A stretch of 64,000 nucleotides of DNA from Tranzscheliella williamsii (taxonomy: Eukaryota > Basidiomycota > Ustilaginomycetes > Ustilaginales > Ustilaginaceae): positions 40,511 through 104,510 of the forward strand of contig JALBYF010000064.1 of NCBI GenBank assembly GCA_023212725.1, given 5' to 3'. A program made the translations under genes and the position numbers. Position 1 is the stretch's first letter; each line of letters opens with the position of its first letter. Under the pieces are notes generated by a model that was given only the letters and a program-made list of their open reading frames with translations, was not told the DNA's origin and did no database searches. Positions 1-10,189 of the stretch are shown piece by piece.

Positions 1-481
1 GTAGGTAGCTGAGTAGGGTGAGGGTGGTAGCTGACTGTGATGCGACGACAAAAGAAGAAAACTAGGCTTGCTTAGGAGAAGTGCTCACTCCTAAGCCAAA
101 ATGTGCTTCTCATTCACTTTCTCATTGCCTTTCACTTGGTCTGCTGAGCTTGACATTTCAATTCTCATTCTTCTTCCTGTCCACTTCTCCTTCCGTCCAC
201 TTCTCCTTCCGTCCACTTCTCCTTCCCGTCCACTTCTGAGAGCCACTTCTCCTTCCTGTCCACTTCTCCTTCACTATCTCAAACGCTCATACGTATTGTA
301 GCCTCTCTTGGTCGAACTGCAAACTCGCATCGGTGTCGTTGTCTCTCTCGCTTGGTTTGCTCGTGCTTTTCCTTCACTTTCGCTTTGACGGTCACCATCG
401 GCGACTTGCATCTACGTCACTCGCCGCCACTACCACCGCTGCCTCTGACGTATACCCACCCCCAACGTCTTTGCCACGACT
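1..481. other. upstream region of the helicase gene
   Basis: No gene is recognised here. The stretch is pyrimidine-rich and holds the CCACTTCTCC tandem repeat described separately. It probably contains the promoter and 5' leader of the helicase gene starting at 482. Confidence 0.5.
173..272. repeat. short tandem repeat, 16-17 bp unit
   Basis: Six imperfect copies of a unit reading CCACTTCTCCTTCCGT lie head to tail. The fourth copy is shortened and followed by GAGAG. The repeat is pyrimidine-rich and sits about 210-310 bp before the helicase start codon, so it may lie in the promoter or leader. Confidence 0.8.
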
Positions 482-3400
482 ATGGCCGACAACGCCACCA
501 CTTGGCGATCGGGTACTTCTTCACCCAAGTTAGAAGCGTCTTCAGCCGCTCCAGCTCCCACTTCTGGCTCCAGCTGGGGTAGGGGCACCGCTACTGCCTC
601 CTCCACCGCCTCTGCTCCAAGCAAGCGTACCGCAACTTCCGCAAAAGGAAGAGGTGCCAAAGCTTCCCCTTCTGCCACCTCCGCCACAGCCACAAAAGAA
701 GCCAAGCCGGCTTCCCAACCCGTCGCCGCCAACGCCAGTGCCAGCACCGCCGCCGCCAAGTCTGCCAAGTTTCTCCCCACCCAACCCCTGCCCTACTGCT
801 CTCTGCAAAATCTCAAGGACTACTACCATGCTCTTCTCGAAAGCGGCCTCGTAAAGAAGGCCTGGATCGAAAATCCAAAGAATCCCATTCAGAACTACGT
901 GCTCCATCGCACCGGCACCTTCCCCGTATTCTATACCGAAGAGGGCCAGGTACAAGGCCGCAGAGACGTCAACCATCGCTGCACCCTCCGCCTCGATCAC
1001 GAGTACGATTGGACCGTCTATGGAGATGCAAAGACCGCCAAAGAGGCGCAAAAGGTCGCTTGTCTTCATGCCGTTCTTCTCCTCCAGGATAAGGGCGACA
1101 TCCTCAGCAAAACACCCACAGCCAGCGTACCCACTCCGCTCGTGCCCCAGCAGGGCCCTGTCTCCAAACTCAGCGATGGATCCGAGCTCAATCTCAACAG
1201 AGCCAGAGAATTCATCGACTTTTACTGCAAACGCTTCAATTTTGGCAAGCCCGATGTTCGCGTCGCCTCTGCAAAGAAGCCCAAGGCGGGAAAGAAGGGG
1301 AGTAGTGCCTCCGGCTTGTTCACCGCTTCCATGTTTGTCTCGGGCAATGAACTAGGCGCCGCCACGGGCAAGAACAAAAAACAAGCCACTGCCAACTGTT
1401 TCCTCGAGACCGTAGCCTACCTCGAATCGTCCGACCCAGACCTCTGGAGAACCTTTAACCTACTCCACCGGCCTGGCGCCCCCATCAGCAAAGCCCCTCA
1501 CGTCCTTTTCAACATGAGCGATGAGCTCGACGAGGAGGTCAGGCTCATCTACGATAACATGAGGCAGAGCAAACTCTTCGCCAAGCGTCCCGTCACTGGT
1601 CTGGTACCTGCGGGCGAAGCGCCTGCAAGCGCCGAAGATATCGCAGCCAAAGAACGTCGTAAGAGGTCACAGCGTGCAAGGCGCTTCAATGACCAGTTTG
1701 GAGCCACCGAAGACTTTCTCGAAAACAAGAGTCGCCAGTTGGAGTCCGCTCTCGGCAATTACTATTCCGACGATAGGATGGCCGCCATGCGCACCCAGCG
1801 TCTCAGCTTGCCCGTTTCCCAAAAGCAGAGCGATGTTCTCGTCAAGGTCGAGCTCAACCAGGTCACCATCTGTATGGCCGCAACCGGTTCCGGTAAGACC
1901 ACTCAGATCCCGCAGATTCTTTTCGACGATTACATCCTCCAGGGCAAAGGGGCCAAGTGCAACATTGTCTGTACCCAGCCGCGTCGTATCGCCGCGATCA
2001 GTGTTGCTGACCGTGTCGCCAAGGAACGAGGAGAAAAGCTAGGTCAGACTGTCGGCTACCAGGTTCGTTTCGACGCCAAACCGCCCCAGCCAAACGGCTC
2101 CATCACCTTCTGCACCACCGGTGTCTTTCTTCGACGCCTTCAATCCGCCCTGGGAGATGCCGACTCTTCCAACACCTTCCTTGACTCCATCACTCACGTC
2201 GTCATTGACGAAGTTCACGAGAGAGATGTCGAAACCGATCTGCTGCTAGTAGTCATCAAGCGACTTTTGGAGGAGAGAAGACGGCTAGGCAAGCGAGAGA
2301 TCAAGGTGATCCTGATGAGCGCTACCATTGACCCCGCTCTCTTCCAAAACTACTTTACCGACCCGTCGGGTCTACCTGCACCTGTGGTGGAGATCCCAGG
2401 TCGGAGCTTTCCGGTCCAGAAGCATTACTTGGAAGAGACCGTACGCAATCTTGAGGCGCTGCGACTGACCCCTCAGATGGGAGGGTGGATCTGGGCGGAG
2501 AAGAATGTCCGCGAGTACCTCGAGCGCGAAATTCAGCAACGTGGCGGAATTAGCTCGCGTTCCAGCACCGGCAAGGGGGGCTACGGAGGCGCTGGAGCTA
2601 CTGACAGCGCCTTGGCCGACCCTTTGGCAGATCAGGTCGATGATCTCGAGATCCCCTATCCTCTTGTGGCACTCATGATTGCTTATGTATTATCCATTTC
2701 CGATGACGGCCATGTCCTCGTCTTCCTCCCGGGCTGGGACGAGATCAAGGCGGTCAACGCGCTGCTGACCGACACTCAGTATCATCCACTGCTGAGAACT
2801 GACTTTAACGATCGAGAACAGTTTGAAATCCACGTCCTTCACTCCTCGGTCCCGGTGCAAGATCAACAAGCTGTCTTCGAGCCGGTCCGGCACAAGGGCA
2901 TTCGGCGAGTCATTCTGGCTACCAACATTGCCGAGACTTCCATCACGATTCCCGATGTGGTTTATGTGGTGGATACCGGCCGTGTCAAGGAGAAAAGGTT
3001 CGACCCGGAGCGGCACTTGTCCAGCTTGGTCTCGGCCTGGGTCGGTACCTCGAACCTTAACCAGCGAGCCGGTCGTGCAGGACGACATCGTCCAGGCGAG
3101 TACTTTGGTGTGCTCAGCCAAGCGCGTTACGATAGGCTCAAGGTCAACCAGACGGTCGAGATGAAACGTACCGATCTCAGCAACGTTGTGATGCATATCA
3201 AAGCGCTCGACATTCCGGGCATGGAGGTCGAAGAAGTGCTAGCCTCGGCCATTGAGCCTCCCGCACCCGAACGGGTCTTTGCTGCAATGGAGAAGCTTAA
3301 GATGGTGGGCGCATTGGATAGCAACAAGAGTCTCACTTCGCTCGGTCGCGTCCTGCTCCAGCTCCCCGTCGACGCACCAATGGGCAAGATGTGCTTGTAT

Positions 3401-4804
3401 GGTGCCTTCTTTCGTTGTCTGGACCCGGTTCTTACTCTGGCAGCCATCCTTACCAGTAGAGATCCTTTCATGGCACCTCTGCACCTGCGCGAGGAAGCCG
3501 AGCTGATCAAAGACCGATGGTGCCCTCCTGACTTCCGGTCGGACGCCTTGTGTGTCCTGCGGGCCTATACACGCTGGTGGGAAATGCAATCGCGCGGCGA
3601 CTTTGTTGGCGCCAACCGATTCTGCCAGGACAACTTCTTGAGCAAGATGACGCTGCTCCAGATCCAGCAAGTCAAAGAGCATCTCTTCCAGTCGATGGAG
3701 AAAGCCGACATCATCCAAGTCATCCAGACCTCGTCGCTTAGCGGCGGCAATGGCCAAACCTACTCTCGCTACCGGAGGGCACGCGAGACAGATGCCGAAT
3801 TCAACGTCAACCAGGACAGCATCTCGTTGTTGGCAGCGCTCGTCGCGGTCTCTTCGCCGCCCAACTTTGCTATTCGAAGCGGCAAAGCGAGCTACAGGAC
3901 ATCGCAGGACAAGTCATGCCTGATCCATCCATCTTCCATTTGTCACACCAAGTACACCAAGCACAAGGCCTACGACGCTGCCAACATGGGCGAAAAGGAG
4001 ATTTTTGCCTTTAGCGAAAAGATCCGCAACGCTTCGGGCAGTGCAGGAAACAACGCCAATACGATGCTTCGCGGATGCACACGTCTGGATCCCCTGACGT
4101 ACATGCTTTTTGGCGCTACCGAGGTGCGAGTCCTGGGCGACGGCGTCGAATGCGACTACTGGCTTCCCATTACGGGCAATCTTGACTCGCTTGACAATCT
4201 GGAGAAGCTGCGCTCGATCATGGATGTTATCATGCTGCGTGTATTCGAAGGCATCGGCAAGCGCAGGCTGCAGCAAGGCCAAGCACCCGCGCACGCCGAC
4301 GATGAGAACGAGGGGGGCGAGGACGAGGAGGACTGGTCGGACCGGACCGACCTTTCGCTCTCGGCGCAGGAGACCGCCGAGTTTGAACTGATGACGCAGG
4401 GCATCGTGCGGGTTCTGGATGGCTATGCCTCCGAACGAGGGTGGGTTTCCGGCAGTCGTGGCTCCACGCGGCCCGGATCGCCTGCTATGGGCATGGGGAG
4501 CCTCAGTCTCGGCGGCAGTGGAGGCGGCTGGGGAGAAGGGGTTGGACTGACGCCCACGTCCAGCGCACCGGTCAGCAACGGAGGCAGCCGCTGGACCAGC
4601 CGTTCACAGACGCCCGATGTGGGCGCGACCCCAGCGACCAACACCACCTCGCCTTCCGCAGCCAGCACCACCCACAGCAGCCAAACAGGCGCCAAGGAAA
4701 GCTGGCGCGGCCGCGCAGCCCGCGCCCGAGGCGCCGCCGCATCGGGACCCACTCGAAACAGCCGCGCCGCTCCTGCCTCCTCCAGCCGCACCGCTGGACC
4801 CTAG
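482..4804 (+). CDS. DEVH-box (DExH) RNA helicase with dsRNA-binding regions
   Basis: The 1440-residue protein is a superfamily 2 DExH helicase that should unwind RNA or RNP using ATP. Order of parts: a Ser/Ala/Thr-rich N-terminus (1-100), a dsRBD-like block (about 105-205), a second one (about 235-320), Walker A ATGSGKTT (467-474), motif II DEVH (576-579), motif III SAT (about 613), motif VI QRAGRAGR (about 860), then winged-helix/HA2 and OB-fold type regions to about 1270. The C-terminal tail is low complexity with Gly, Ser and Arg. The two N-terminal dsRBD-like blocks point to the DHX9/DHX29/DHX57 group; the DEVH form is found in DHX29/DHX57-type members, but I cannot settle the subfamily. 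It is a single exon, and the ATG lies before the first conserved block without an in-frame competitor close by. Confidence 0.9.
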   Translation: MADNATTWRSGTSSPKLEASSAAPAPTSGSSWGRGTATASSTASAPSKRTATSAKGRGAKASPSATSATATKEAKPASQPVAANASASTAAAKSAKFLPTQPLPYCSLQNLKDYYHALLESGLVKKAWIENPKNPIQNYVLHRTGTFPVFYTEEGQVQGRRDVNHRCTLRLDHEYDWTVYGDAKTAKEAQKVACLHAVLLLQDKGDILSKTPTASVPTPLVPQQGPVSKLSDGSELNLNRAREFIDFYCKRFNFGKPDVRVASAKKPKAGKKGSSASGLFTASMFVSGNELGAATGKNKKQATANCFLETVAYLESSDPDLWRTFNLLHRPGAPISKAPHVLFNMSDELDEEVRLIYDNMRQSKLFAKRPVTGLVPAGEAPASAEDIAAKERRKRSQRARRFNDQFGATEDFLENKSRQLESALGNYYSDDRMAAMRTQRLSLPVSQKQSDVLVKVELNQVTICMAATGSGKTTQIPQILFDDYILQGKGAKCNIVCTQPRRIAAISVADRVAKERGEKLGQTVGYQVRFDAKPPQPNGSITFCTTGVFLRRLQSALGDADSSNTFLDSITHVVIDEVHERDVETDLLLVVIKRLLEERRRLGKREIKVILMSATIDPALFQNYFTDPSGLPAPVVEIPGRSFPVQKHYLEETVRNLEALRLTPQMGGWIWAEKNVREYLEREIQQRGGISSRSSTGKGGYGGAGATDSALADPLADQVDDLEIPYPLVALMIAYVLSISDDGHVLVFLPGWDEIKAVNALLTDTQYHPLLRTDFNDREQFEIHVLHSSVPVQDQQAVFEPVRHKGIRRVILATNIAETSITIPDVVYVVDTGRVKEKRFDPERHLSSLVSAWVGTSNLNQRAGRAGRHRPGEYFGVLSQARYDRLKVNQTVEMKRTDLSNVVMHIKALDIPGMEVEEVLASAIEPPAPERVFAAMEKLKMVGALDSNKSLTSLGRVLLQLPVDAPMGKMCLYGAFFRCLDPVLTLAAILTSRDPFMAPLHLREEAELIKDRWCPPDFRSDALCVLRAYTRWWEMQSRGDFVGANRFCQDNFLSKMTLLQIQQVKEHLFQSMEKADIIQVIQTSSLSGGNGQTYSRYRRARETDAEFNVNQDSISLLAALVAVSSPPNFAIRSGKASYRTSQDKSCLIHPSSICHTKYTKHKAYDAANMGEKEIFAFSEKIRNASGSAGNNANTMLRGCTRLDPLTYMLFGATEVRVLGDGVECDYWLPITGNLDSLDNLEKLRSIMDVIMLRVFEGIGKRRLQQGQAPAHADDENEGGEDEEDWSDRTDLSLSAQETAEFELMTQGIVRVLDGYASERGWVSGSRGSTRPGSPAMGMGSLSLGGSGGGWGEGVGLTPTSSAPVSNGGSRWTSRSQTPDVGATPATNTTSPSAASTTHSSQTGAKESWRGRAARARGAAASGPTRNSRAAPASSSRTAGP

Positions 4805-5250
4805 TATGTCGGCCTTGTCCACGTCTCTGCCAGCATCGCTCGAGCTCTAGCACTGCAATGAAAGTTCCTACCGTATCCTGGTGCCGTGTGCCACGCATCG
4901 AGCTGTGTGATCCTGCCGCGGCACAGATCAGCGTGGTGATGCCGGTTCGGCGCCTCCACGGCATCTATCTTTCTTCTGCCTTTGCCCATTCAAACTCACG
5001 CTATTTGTTGCCCTTTGAAATGTATATAGTACGGTGTACTGTCAGTTCAAACCTGTGTATGTGATTTAGCGCTCTCGGACTACTAACTGTAGCTCGCTTG
5101 AAATCGAGATAACAACGTCACAGTGTTAGATCAGTGATATTCCGCAAAGTAGGCGGTTGTGAGATGCCGTGACAGGGCCGAGAAGAAGGATCTGCTCAGC
5201 AACCAACTTGCACATCCACACTACTTTGCTCGCCAGCGGGAGGTGCCAGC
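4805..5250. other. intergenic region between helicase and Zn2Cys6 gene
   Basis: No gene is seen. It should contain the helicase 3' end and the promoter of the following gene on the same strand. Confidence 0.5.
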
Positions 5251-8200
5251 ATGTCCGCTCTCCGGACAACCTCGGGATCTGGTGCGCCAAGCAGCGCCGC
5301 AAAGGGGGGCGGCAGGACGACGCCGCGAAGGACGGCTGCCGGCCTAGTGGACGGTGCAGGAAGTGCAACGGATCAGGCCCCACTTTCCGACCGCCGTGGC
5401 GATGGACGAGATCGGCGCACTCTCCACAAGGGCCATGCTCGGGGCGGTGATGCCACTGGCGAGATTGATAGTGGGGACAATGAAGATGACAGCGGGGAGG
5501 AGGATGACGAGGGAGGACATGCGGGGCGGGGTAGTTCGAGCCGGCGGGGCACGCCAGTGGATGCAAGCGGGGCCGGTGGGGGGGAGGGCAAGAAGGTGTC
5601 GTGCGTGGCGTGCCGCGAGTCGAAGGTCAAGTGCCAGCCGGCAGAGGCGGCGGAGGGGGAGGATGCGCGCTGCCAACGCTGCGCTAAGCTCGCGCGGCCG
5701 TGCGTCTACCGCACCCACAAGCGCGGACGCAAGCCGGGCAAGATCAAGCTCCAGCAAATCCTCCGCCGCCTCGAAATCCTCGACAAGACACTCCACGAGA
5801 TCCGCCAACTGAACACCGATATCCGCGACCCCGACGCCCACAGCCTCGTAGAAGTCCTCTCCTGGCAGCTCCGCAGAAGCAAGTTCTTCACCTCCAACGG
5901 CAGCGTCGCCCGCACTCCCGCCTCCGCTGCACCAGCCAAGAACGAGAATCCAACCACGCCTACGTCGTCCGCATACCCAGCGCCGCGCGGCTCGCACGCC
6001 CCACCTGATGGCGCTCCGCCCAGCCAGTCCCACCACGGCTCCACCCCGTGGCGCGACGACGGCATCCTACCTCGCCTCCCTCCTCCACCGCCCTTGCTCT
6101 CCCAGCAGTCCCACTATCCGCACCGTGCGCAGGAGGGGTGGCAGAGGCGCTATCAAGAAACTCCGTACTCGCAACCGGCAGCTGACCACTCCACGCCCCC
6201 GTTCTCTGCTGCCCCTGGGCCGTATCTGCCGCCTCGACACGATGCTGCCGCTCGGTCCAGTTGGACGCCGCCGATAAGCGGCCAGATTGGCCCCGCCAGC
6301 CAGAAGCCACGCAACGACTTCAACATGCTGGTCTATGCCGAGGATGAAGCATCCGTGGCTCGAGTGCCCGACGAGCTGCCCACCCTCAGCAACCCGCTCA
6401 AGCTGCTTGCACAAGCCAGCGATGAGAGCCGGCGCCAGATGAGGAGCAGTGCCCGTCGCCACGGCTCGGGCGAGCCGGGCGGACGCCGCAGCCATCGAGC
6501 AGATGATCCGGACCGCAGGCGAGCCAGTTCGGAGCGCCACCACCCTGTGGATGGAGAGCTGCCCGACAGGGAACGTCCCCGGAACCGTCGTCCTAGTAGT
6601 GCAGTACAGGAGCCACGCTTCGGCGCCTACGAGGGCGGCTCGGAGCGCGTTGATGACACTGATACTCTGACGTCACCCACGAGAGGGCCGTCCTTCAAGC
6701 GCCGCCGGCTTCAGTCTGGCTCGTCTGACTCTGGCATGGACGAAGACGACAGCGTCGGCGGTGGTGCTCTCTCCCCGTCGCAGGACAAGACGGACGGCAG
6801 CAATCAGGCCCCGAAGGCGGATCCGTCGTCCTGGGCGGCCACCTACTTCTCGCGCGGCGCGTTCCATCCCGTGTACGACAACCGGCACGAATTTGACCCG
6901 ATCGACCAGGGTCTGCTGACCTTTGAGCAGGCGTCGCGGCTGATCACTGCGTTCTACCACCAGTTTGGCGACTTTATGCAGATCTTTGACCCGCATCTGT
7001 CGACAATGACCTATATCCGCAAGCACTCAGCGTTCCTGCTGACGGTTATGTGTGCCGTTTCAGCCGAGTTTGAGAGCAGCGCTTCCAGCGAGGCGCAGCT
7101 CGCCGAGTCGGCGCAGCTGGCGGCGGCGCTGCGGCGGCACTACGAGAGCATGATTGTCTGGATCACGTCGGGCGACTACAAAAGCGTCGAGATGGCGCAG
7201 GCGTTCTTCCTGCTGGCGTCGTACCAGCCGCTCTCGCGCGATGCCATGTCGGACCAGACGTGGCTCTTCCTCGGCACTGCGATCCGGATTGCCACCGAGC
7301 TGGGCTGCAATCTCTGCTGCTACTCGTACGCGACACCGGCGGTGCACAACACCGAGCACTACCAGCGCCAGCTGCGCAACACCGAGCGTCTCTGGATCAA
7401 CCTGTGGAATCTGGAAAAGACGCTGGCGAGCCAGACCGGACAGCGCTTCCACCTCGCCGACGAGGGTGTCATTGCCACCTCGGGCCGGTGGCACACCATG
7501 CCCCATGCGCTCCCGCAGGACCACGTGCTCATTGCCCAGGTCGAGCTCCGCCGCCTCATGAACGGCCACGCCGACAGCTTCAACACCTTTCTCCTCAAGT
7601 GTCCTGGCGTCGGCACGCACACTGCCTCCGGCAAGCTGGGCGTTGCGGACCGGAAGCAGGATGCGCGGGGGGAGGGCGCCGTTGCGGATGCCGAGGTGGA
7701 CGCGGCGGGGACGGCGGAGCGGGATCAGCTGCGGCTGCAGCTCTCGTACTTTCGCAGGTCGGTCGAGATGGATCTAAAGCGGTGGGAGGAGCGGTGGTTG
7801 GCGGGGGGCGGGGTGGGGGTGTTGGAGGTGACCGGTCCGCTGACGCTGCACTATGCGGCGCTGGTGACGTATGCGCTGCCGCTCCCGCTGCGGTATGCGG
7901 TGGATGTGGGCGACGAGCTGGGCGCGCTCTTCCGCGCGTGCTACGTCAGCTGCACCAGCTACATGGCCACCTTTGTCCGCCGCGGCGCTGCCGCCCGCAT
8001 CGACTTGATCACCAACAGCGCCGTCGTCAGCACTGTCTACGCCGTTGTCTTTGCCCTCGACCTCTGCTGGAAACAGGCACGCGCTGCCGGCGCGGTCGAT
8101 TTTGGCTTCGTCCACCGCTCGCATCTGCTCGCCCTCGCCCGCCAGACCGCAGACACCCTCGCCGCCGTCGCAACCGCCCGCCGCAACCGCGCCCCCCGCA

Positions 8201-8526
8201 GCCTCGCCGCCAAGTACGCCGAATTCCTCCGCTCCGTCCTCGCCCGCCTCGACGACAACCCCGCCCCCACTGCCCCCCCACCCCCTGCCCCCGGCACAAC
8301 CACCTCCCAGCGCCACTCCGCCAACGCCCACTTCTCCTTTCCCCTCCCCACACCCCCCCTTCCCCTCTCCACGGCACCCCTTGGCCCCCCCAACCCCCCG
8401 CCTGCACCCCTGCCACACCCCGCCGACACAGACCCGCAGTGGGACTGGATGATGCGCGACCTCGACTTCTTCGCCGTCGACGGCGGCGACCCCATCCTCG
8501 ACCAGATCGGCCGCCTCTTCGGCTAG
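5251..8526 (+). CDS. Zn(II)2Cys6 fungal transcription factor
   Basis: The 1091-residue protein is a nuclear DNA-binding regulator. The binuclear zinc cluster begins near residue 117 with CVACRESKVKC, followed after 12 residues by CQRCAKLARPC. That gives six cysteines in CX2CX6C-X12-CX2CX6C order, followed by a basic stretch (HKRGRKPGK). The centre (about 540-900) resembles the fungal-specific transcription factor domain, including a long helical part around 590-720. Residues 210-520 and the Pro-rich last 90 residues are low complexity and likely disordered. GC is very high, especially at third positions, so several other frames stay open by chance. The regulated pathway cannot be told. The gene ends 73 bp from the convergent OST1 gene. 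Confidence 0.9.
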   Translation: MSALRTTSGSGAPSSAAKGGGRTTPRRTAAGLVDGAGSATDQAPLSDRRGDGRDRRTLHKGHARGGDATGEIDSGDNEDDSGEEDDEGGHAGRGSSSRRGTPVDASGAGGGEGKKVSCVACRESKVKCQPAEAAEGEDARCQRCAKLARPCVYRTHKRGRKPGKIKLQQILRRLEILDKTLHEIRQLNTDIRDPDAHSLVEVLSWQLRRSKFFTSNGSVARTPASAAPAKNENPTTPTSSAYPAPRGSHAPPDGAPPSQSHHGSTPWRDDGILPRLPPPPPLLSQQSHYPHRAQEGWQRRYQETPYSQPAADHSTPPFSAAPGPYLPPRHDAAARSSWTPPISGQIGPASQKPRNDFNMLVYAEDEASVARVPDELPTLSNPLKLLAQASDESRRQMRSSARRHGSGEPGGRRSHRADDPDRRRASSERHHPVDGELPDRERPRNRRPSSAVQEPRFGAYEGGSERVDDTDTLTSPTRGPSFKRRRLQSGSSDSGMDEDDSVGGGALSPSQDKTDGSNQAPKADPSSWAATYFSRGAFHPVYDNRHEFDPIDQGLLTFEQASRLITAFYHQFGDFMQIFDPHLSTMTYIRKHSAFLLTVMCAVSAEFESSASSEAQLAESAQLAAALRRHYESMIVWITSGDYKSVEMAQAFFLLASYQPLSRDAMSDQTWLFLGTAIRIATELGCNLCCYSYATPAVHNTEHYQRQLRNTERLWINLWNLEKTLASQTGQRFHLADEGVIATSGRWHTMPHALPQDHVLIAQVELRRLMNGHADSFNTFLLKCPGVGTHTASGKLGVADRKQDARGEGAVADAEVDAAGTAERDQLRLQLSYFRRSVEMDLKRWEERWLAGGGVGVLEVTGPLTLHYAALVTYALPLPLRYAVDVGDELGALFRACYVSCTSYMATFVRRGAAARIDLITNSAVVSTVYAVVFALDLCWKQARAAGAVDFGFVHRSHLLALARQTADTLAAVATARRNRAPRSLAAKYAEFLRSVLARLDDNPAPTAPPPPAPGTTTSQRHSANAHFSFPLPTPPLPLSTAPLGPPNPPPAPLPHPADTDPQWDWMMRDLDFFAVDGGDPILDQIGRLFG

Positions 8527-8599
8527 CCGCTCTGCCTCGCACAGGTACTTTGGCATGGCAGATGAATTGCGGTGGAAGATAGGATGGCGTGTGGCTGGT

Positions 8600-10189
8600 C
8601 TACTGGATTTTGGTCTGGACGCGCTGGACGACGCCGGCGCCGACAAAGAGGAGCAGCGCGGCGAGGGCAACCGCGAGCACCTTCTGGAGATGCGCAGAGG
8701 GGGCCAGGGTGTACTTGACCTGTCGGGGCGGAGGGAGCTGGGTCAGTTGGCTGTGCACGGCGGGGAGTGAAAGAGGCGGGCGGCGACTTACGTATACGAT
8801 GCGGGCGTGGTGGCCGGAGCAGGCGCGCTTGGCGAGCGAGATGGTGGGGCGGCCCACGGTGTCGAGGTAGGACTTGGTGGTGGAGTGGTGGACGTCGAGC
8901 GGGAAGGGCAGCTCGAGGTGGATGTTGGTTGCGCGCTCGGGGAGGACAATGTCGACGCTGAGCGCGTCGACGGCGACGTCGCGCATCGGGGTGAAGAGGG
9001 GGACGGCGGCGAGGTACTGGTGTTTGCCGAGCGCGCGTGCCCAGCCGCCCGAAAGCGGGACATTGAAGCCGACGGAAAACGAGTAGTTCCAGCCGCCGAG
9101 GAGCGGGAAGCGCGGCTGCAGCTCGAGCAGACTGAGTGTGCTAGGCGCAACGCTGCCAGGCAGCGCGGCGACCGTCTCCGGGTCCGGCGGCGATGCACGG
9201 AAGCGCGACGTAGAGACGTTGCCGATCTGGTCGATGAAGTACGGGTCGCGCGCGCCCGCCGGCAACAGCATCTGTATCGACGAAAGCGCCCCGCCCGACC
9301 CCTTCTTGTAGAACGACGACATCTGGTGCTCAATGCGAGAGAAGTGGCCTTTGAGCGTCGGCCCGCTGTTGCGCAGCAGCATCCGGTCCTCGACAGATAG
9401 CGCATCGCCCCAGTGGCTTAGCTCGGCAACGCGGTGCAGAGAGACAACCGTGGCCTGCGGCGCGTCGGCTTGGTAGTGAACGCCCCCCTGCTCGACAGCA
9501 CTAGAGGCGGCAGTGTAGGGCGCGACCTTGGTGAACGGGCCGAAAGTAACAACGGAGCCCGACTTGGTGGCGGAGGTGGGAGCGTAGGAGAGGATCTTGG
9601 GCGAGGGGACCTTGACCTTGACACGTGCCGAGTCGGTGGGATAAGGCGAGCGGATGTGGGCATCGCCATTCCACAGGAAGAGCTGCGGCTCGGTCTGCTT
9701 GATCTGTTTGGGCAGGGGCGTGGTGGCATGGTTGAGCGTGGACTCGAGTGTCAGCGTTACGCCCTCCACGCCGATCGTGTTCCTGGGGATCTCGACGGAG
9801 AAGACGTAGGTGGTAGCGTCCTGGTCGAGCGCGCCGAGCTCGTGGATCTCAAGAACAGGGCGCATGCCACCCTTGTATTCAGCCGAAGAAGAGGCAAAGT
9901 CGGAGTCGAGTGCGGGCTTGATCGTAGCGCGGCTCCAAGACAAGCTCTCCGCTTCGGACGCGGAGAGAAAGAAGTAGTATGGCGCATAGGCTGATGACGA
10001 GGAGTCTGAACCGGAGGCGGGCTTGATCCTGATGGTGGTAGTGGCCTGCGACGAAGAACCGGCGAGGTCGATCTGCTTGACAAAGTTGGTATTGGTCCAA
10101 TCGCCTGGCGCGGGAAGAGACACGGCCGCAGCTAGCGACGCCAGAGCCGAGGCCAGCAAGAGCGCTGGACGAAGCTGGGACAACAGCAT
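8600..10189 (-). CDS. OST1: Ribophorin I, oligosaccharyltransferase subunit Ost1 (one intron)
   Basis: This is the ribophorin I subunit of the ER oligosaccharyltransferase, which moves the dolichol-linked glycan to Asn in nascent proteins. An N-terminal signal peptide (LLLASALASLAAA) precedes a long lumenal domain with PRNTIGVEG and a C-terminal membrane helix (LAVALAALLLFVGAGVV). A 72-bp GTAAGT...CGACAG intron lies at 8720-8791, phase 0. It is in frame and stop-free, so unspliced reading adds 24 codons (SRRPPLSLPAVHS and onward) just before the membrane helix. Splicing joins IVY to VKYTL and gives 505 residues. CDS: complement(8600..8719, 8792..10189). It is transcribed divergently from CDC45. 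Confidence 0.92.
   Translation of the reverse strand: MLLSQLRPALLLASALASLAAAVSLPAPGDWTNTNFVKQIDLAGSSSQATTTIRIKPASGSDSSSSAYAPYYFFLSASEAESLSWSRATIKPALDSDFASSSAEYKGGMRPVLEIHELGALDQDATTYVFSVEIPRNTIGVEGVTLTLESTLNHATTPLPKQIKQTEPQLFLWNGDAHIRSPYPTDSARVKVKVPSPKILSYAPTSATKSGSVVTFGPFTKVAPYTAASSAVEQGGVHYQADAPQATVVSLHRVAELSHWGDALSVEDRMLLRNSGPTLKGHFSRIEHQMSSFYKKGSGGALSSIQMLLPAGARDPYFIDQIGNVSTSRFRASPPDPETVAALPGSVAPSTLSLLELQPRFPLLGGWNYSFSVGFNVPLSGGWARALGKHQYLAAVPLFTPMRDVAVDALSVDIVLPERATNIHLELPFPLDVHHSTTKSYLDTVGRPTISLAKRACSGHHARIVYVSRRPPLSLPAVHSQLTQLPPPRQVKYTLAPSAHLQKVLAVALAALLLFVGAGVVQRVQTKIQ

Noticed and set aside
7260..8582. 440-residue open frame over the Zn2Cys6 gene
   Set aside because: It overlaps the real gene in another frame and is Arg/Pro/Gly-rich, as expected from high-GC third positions.
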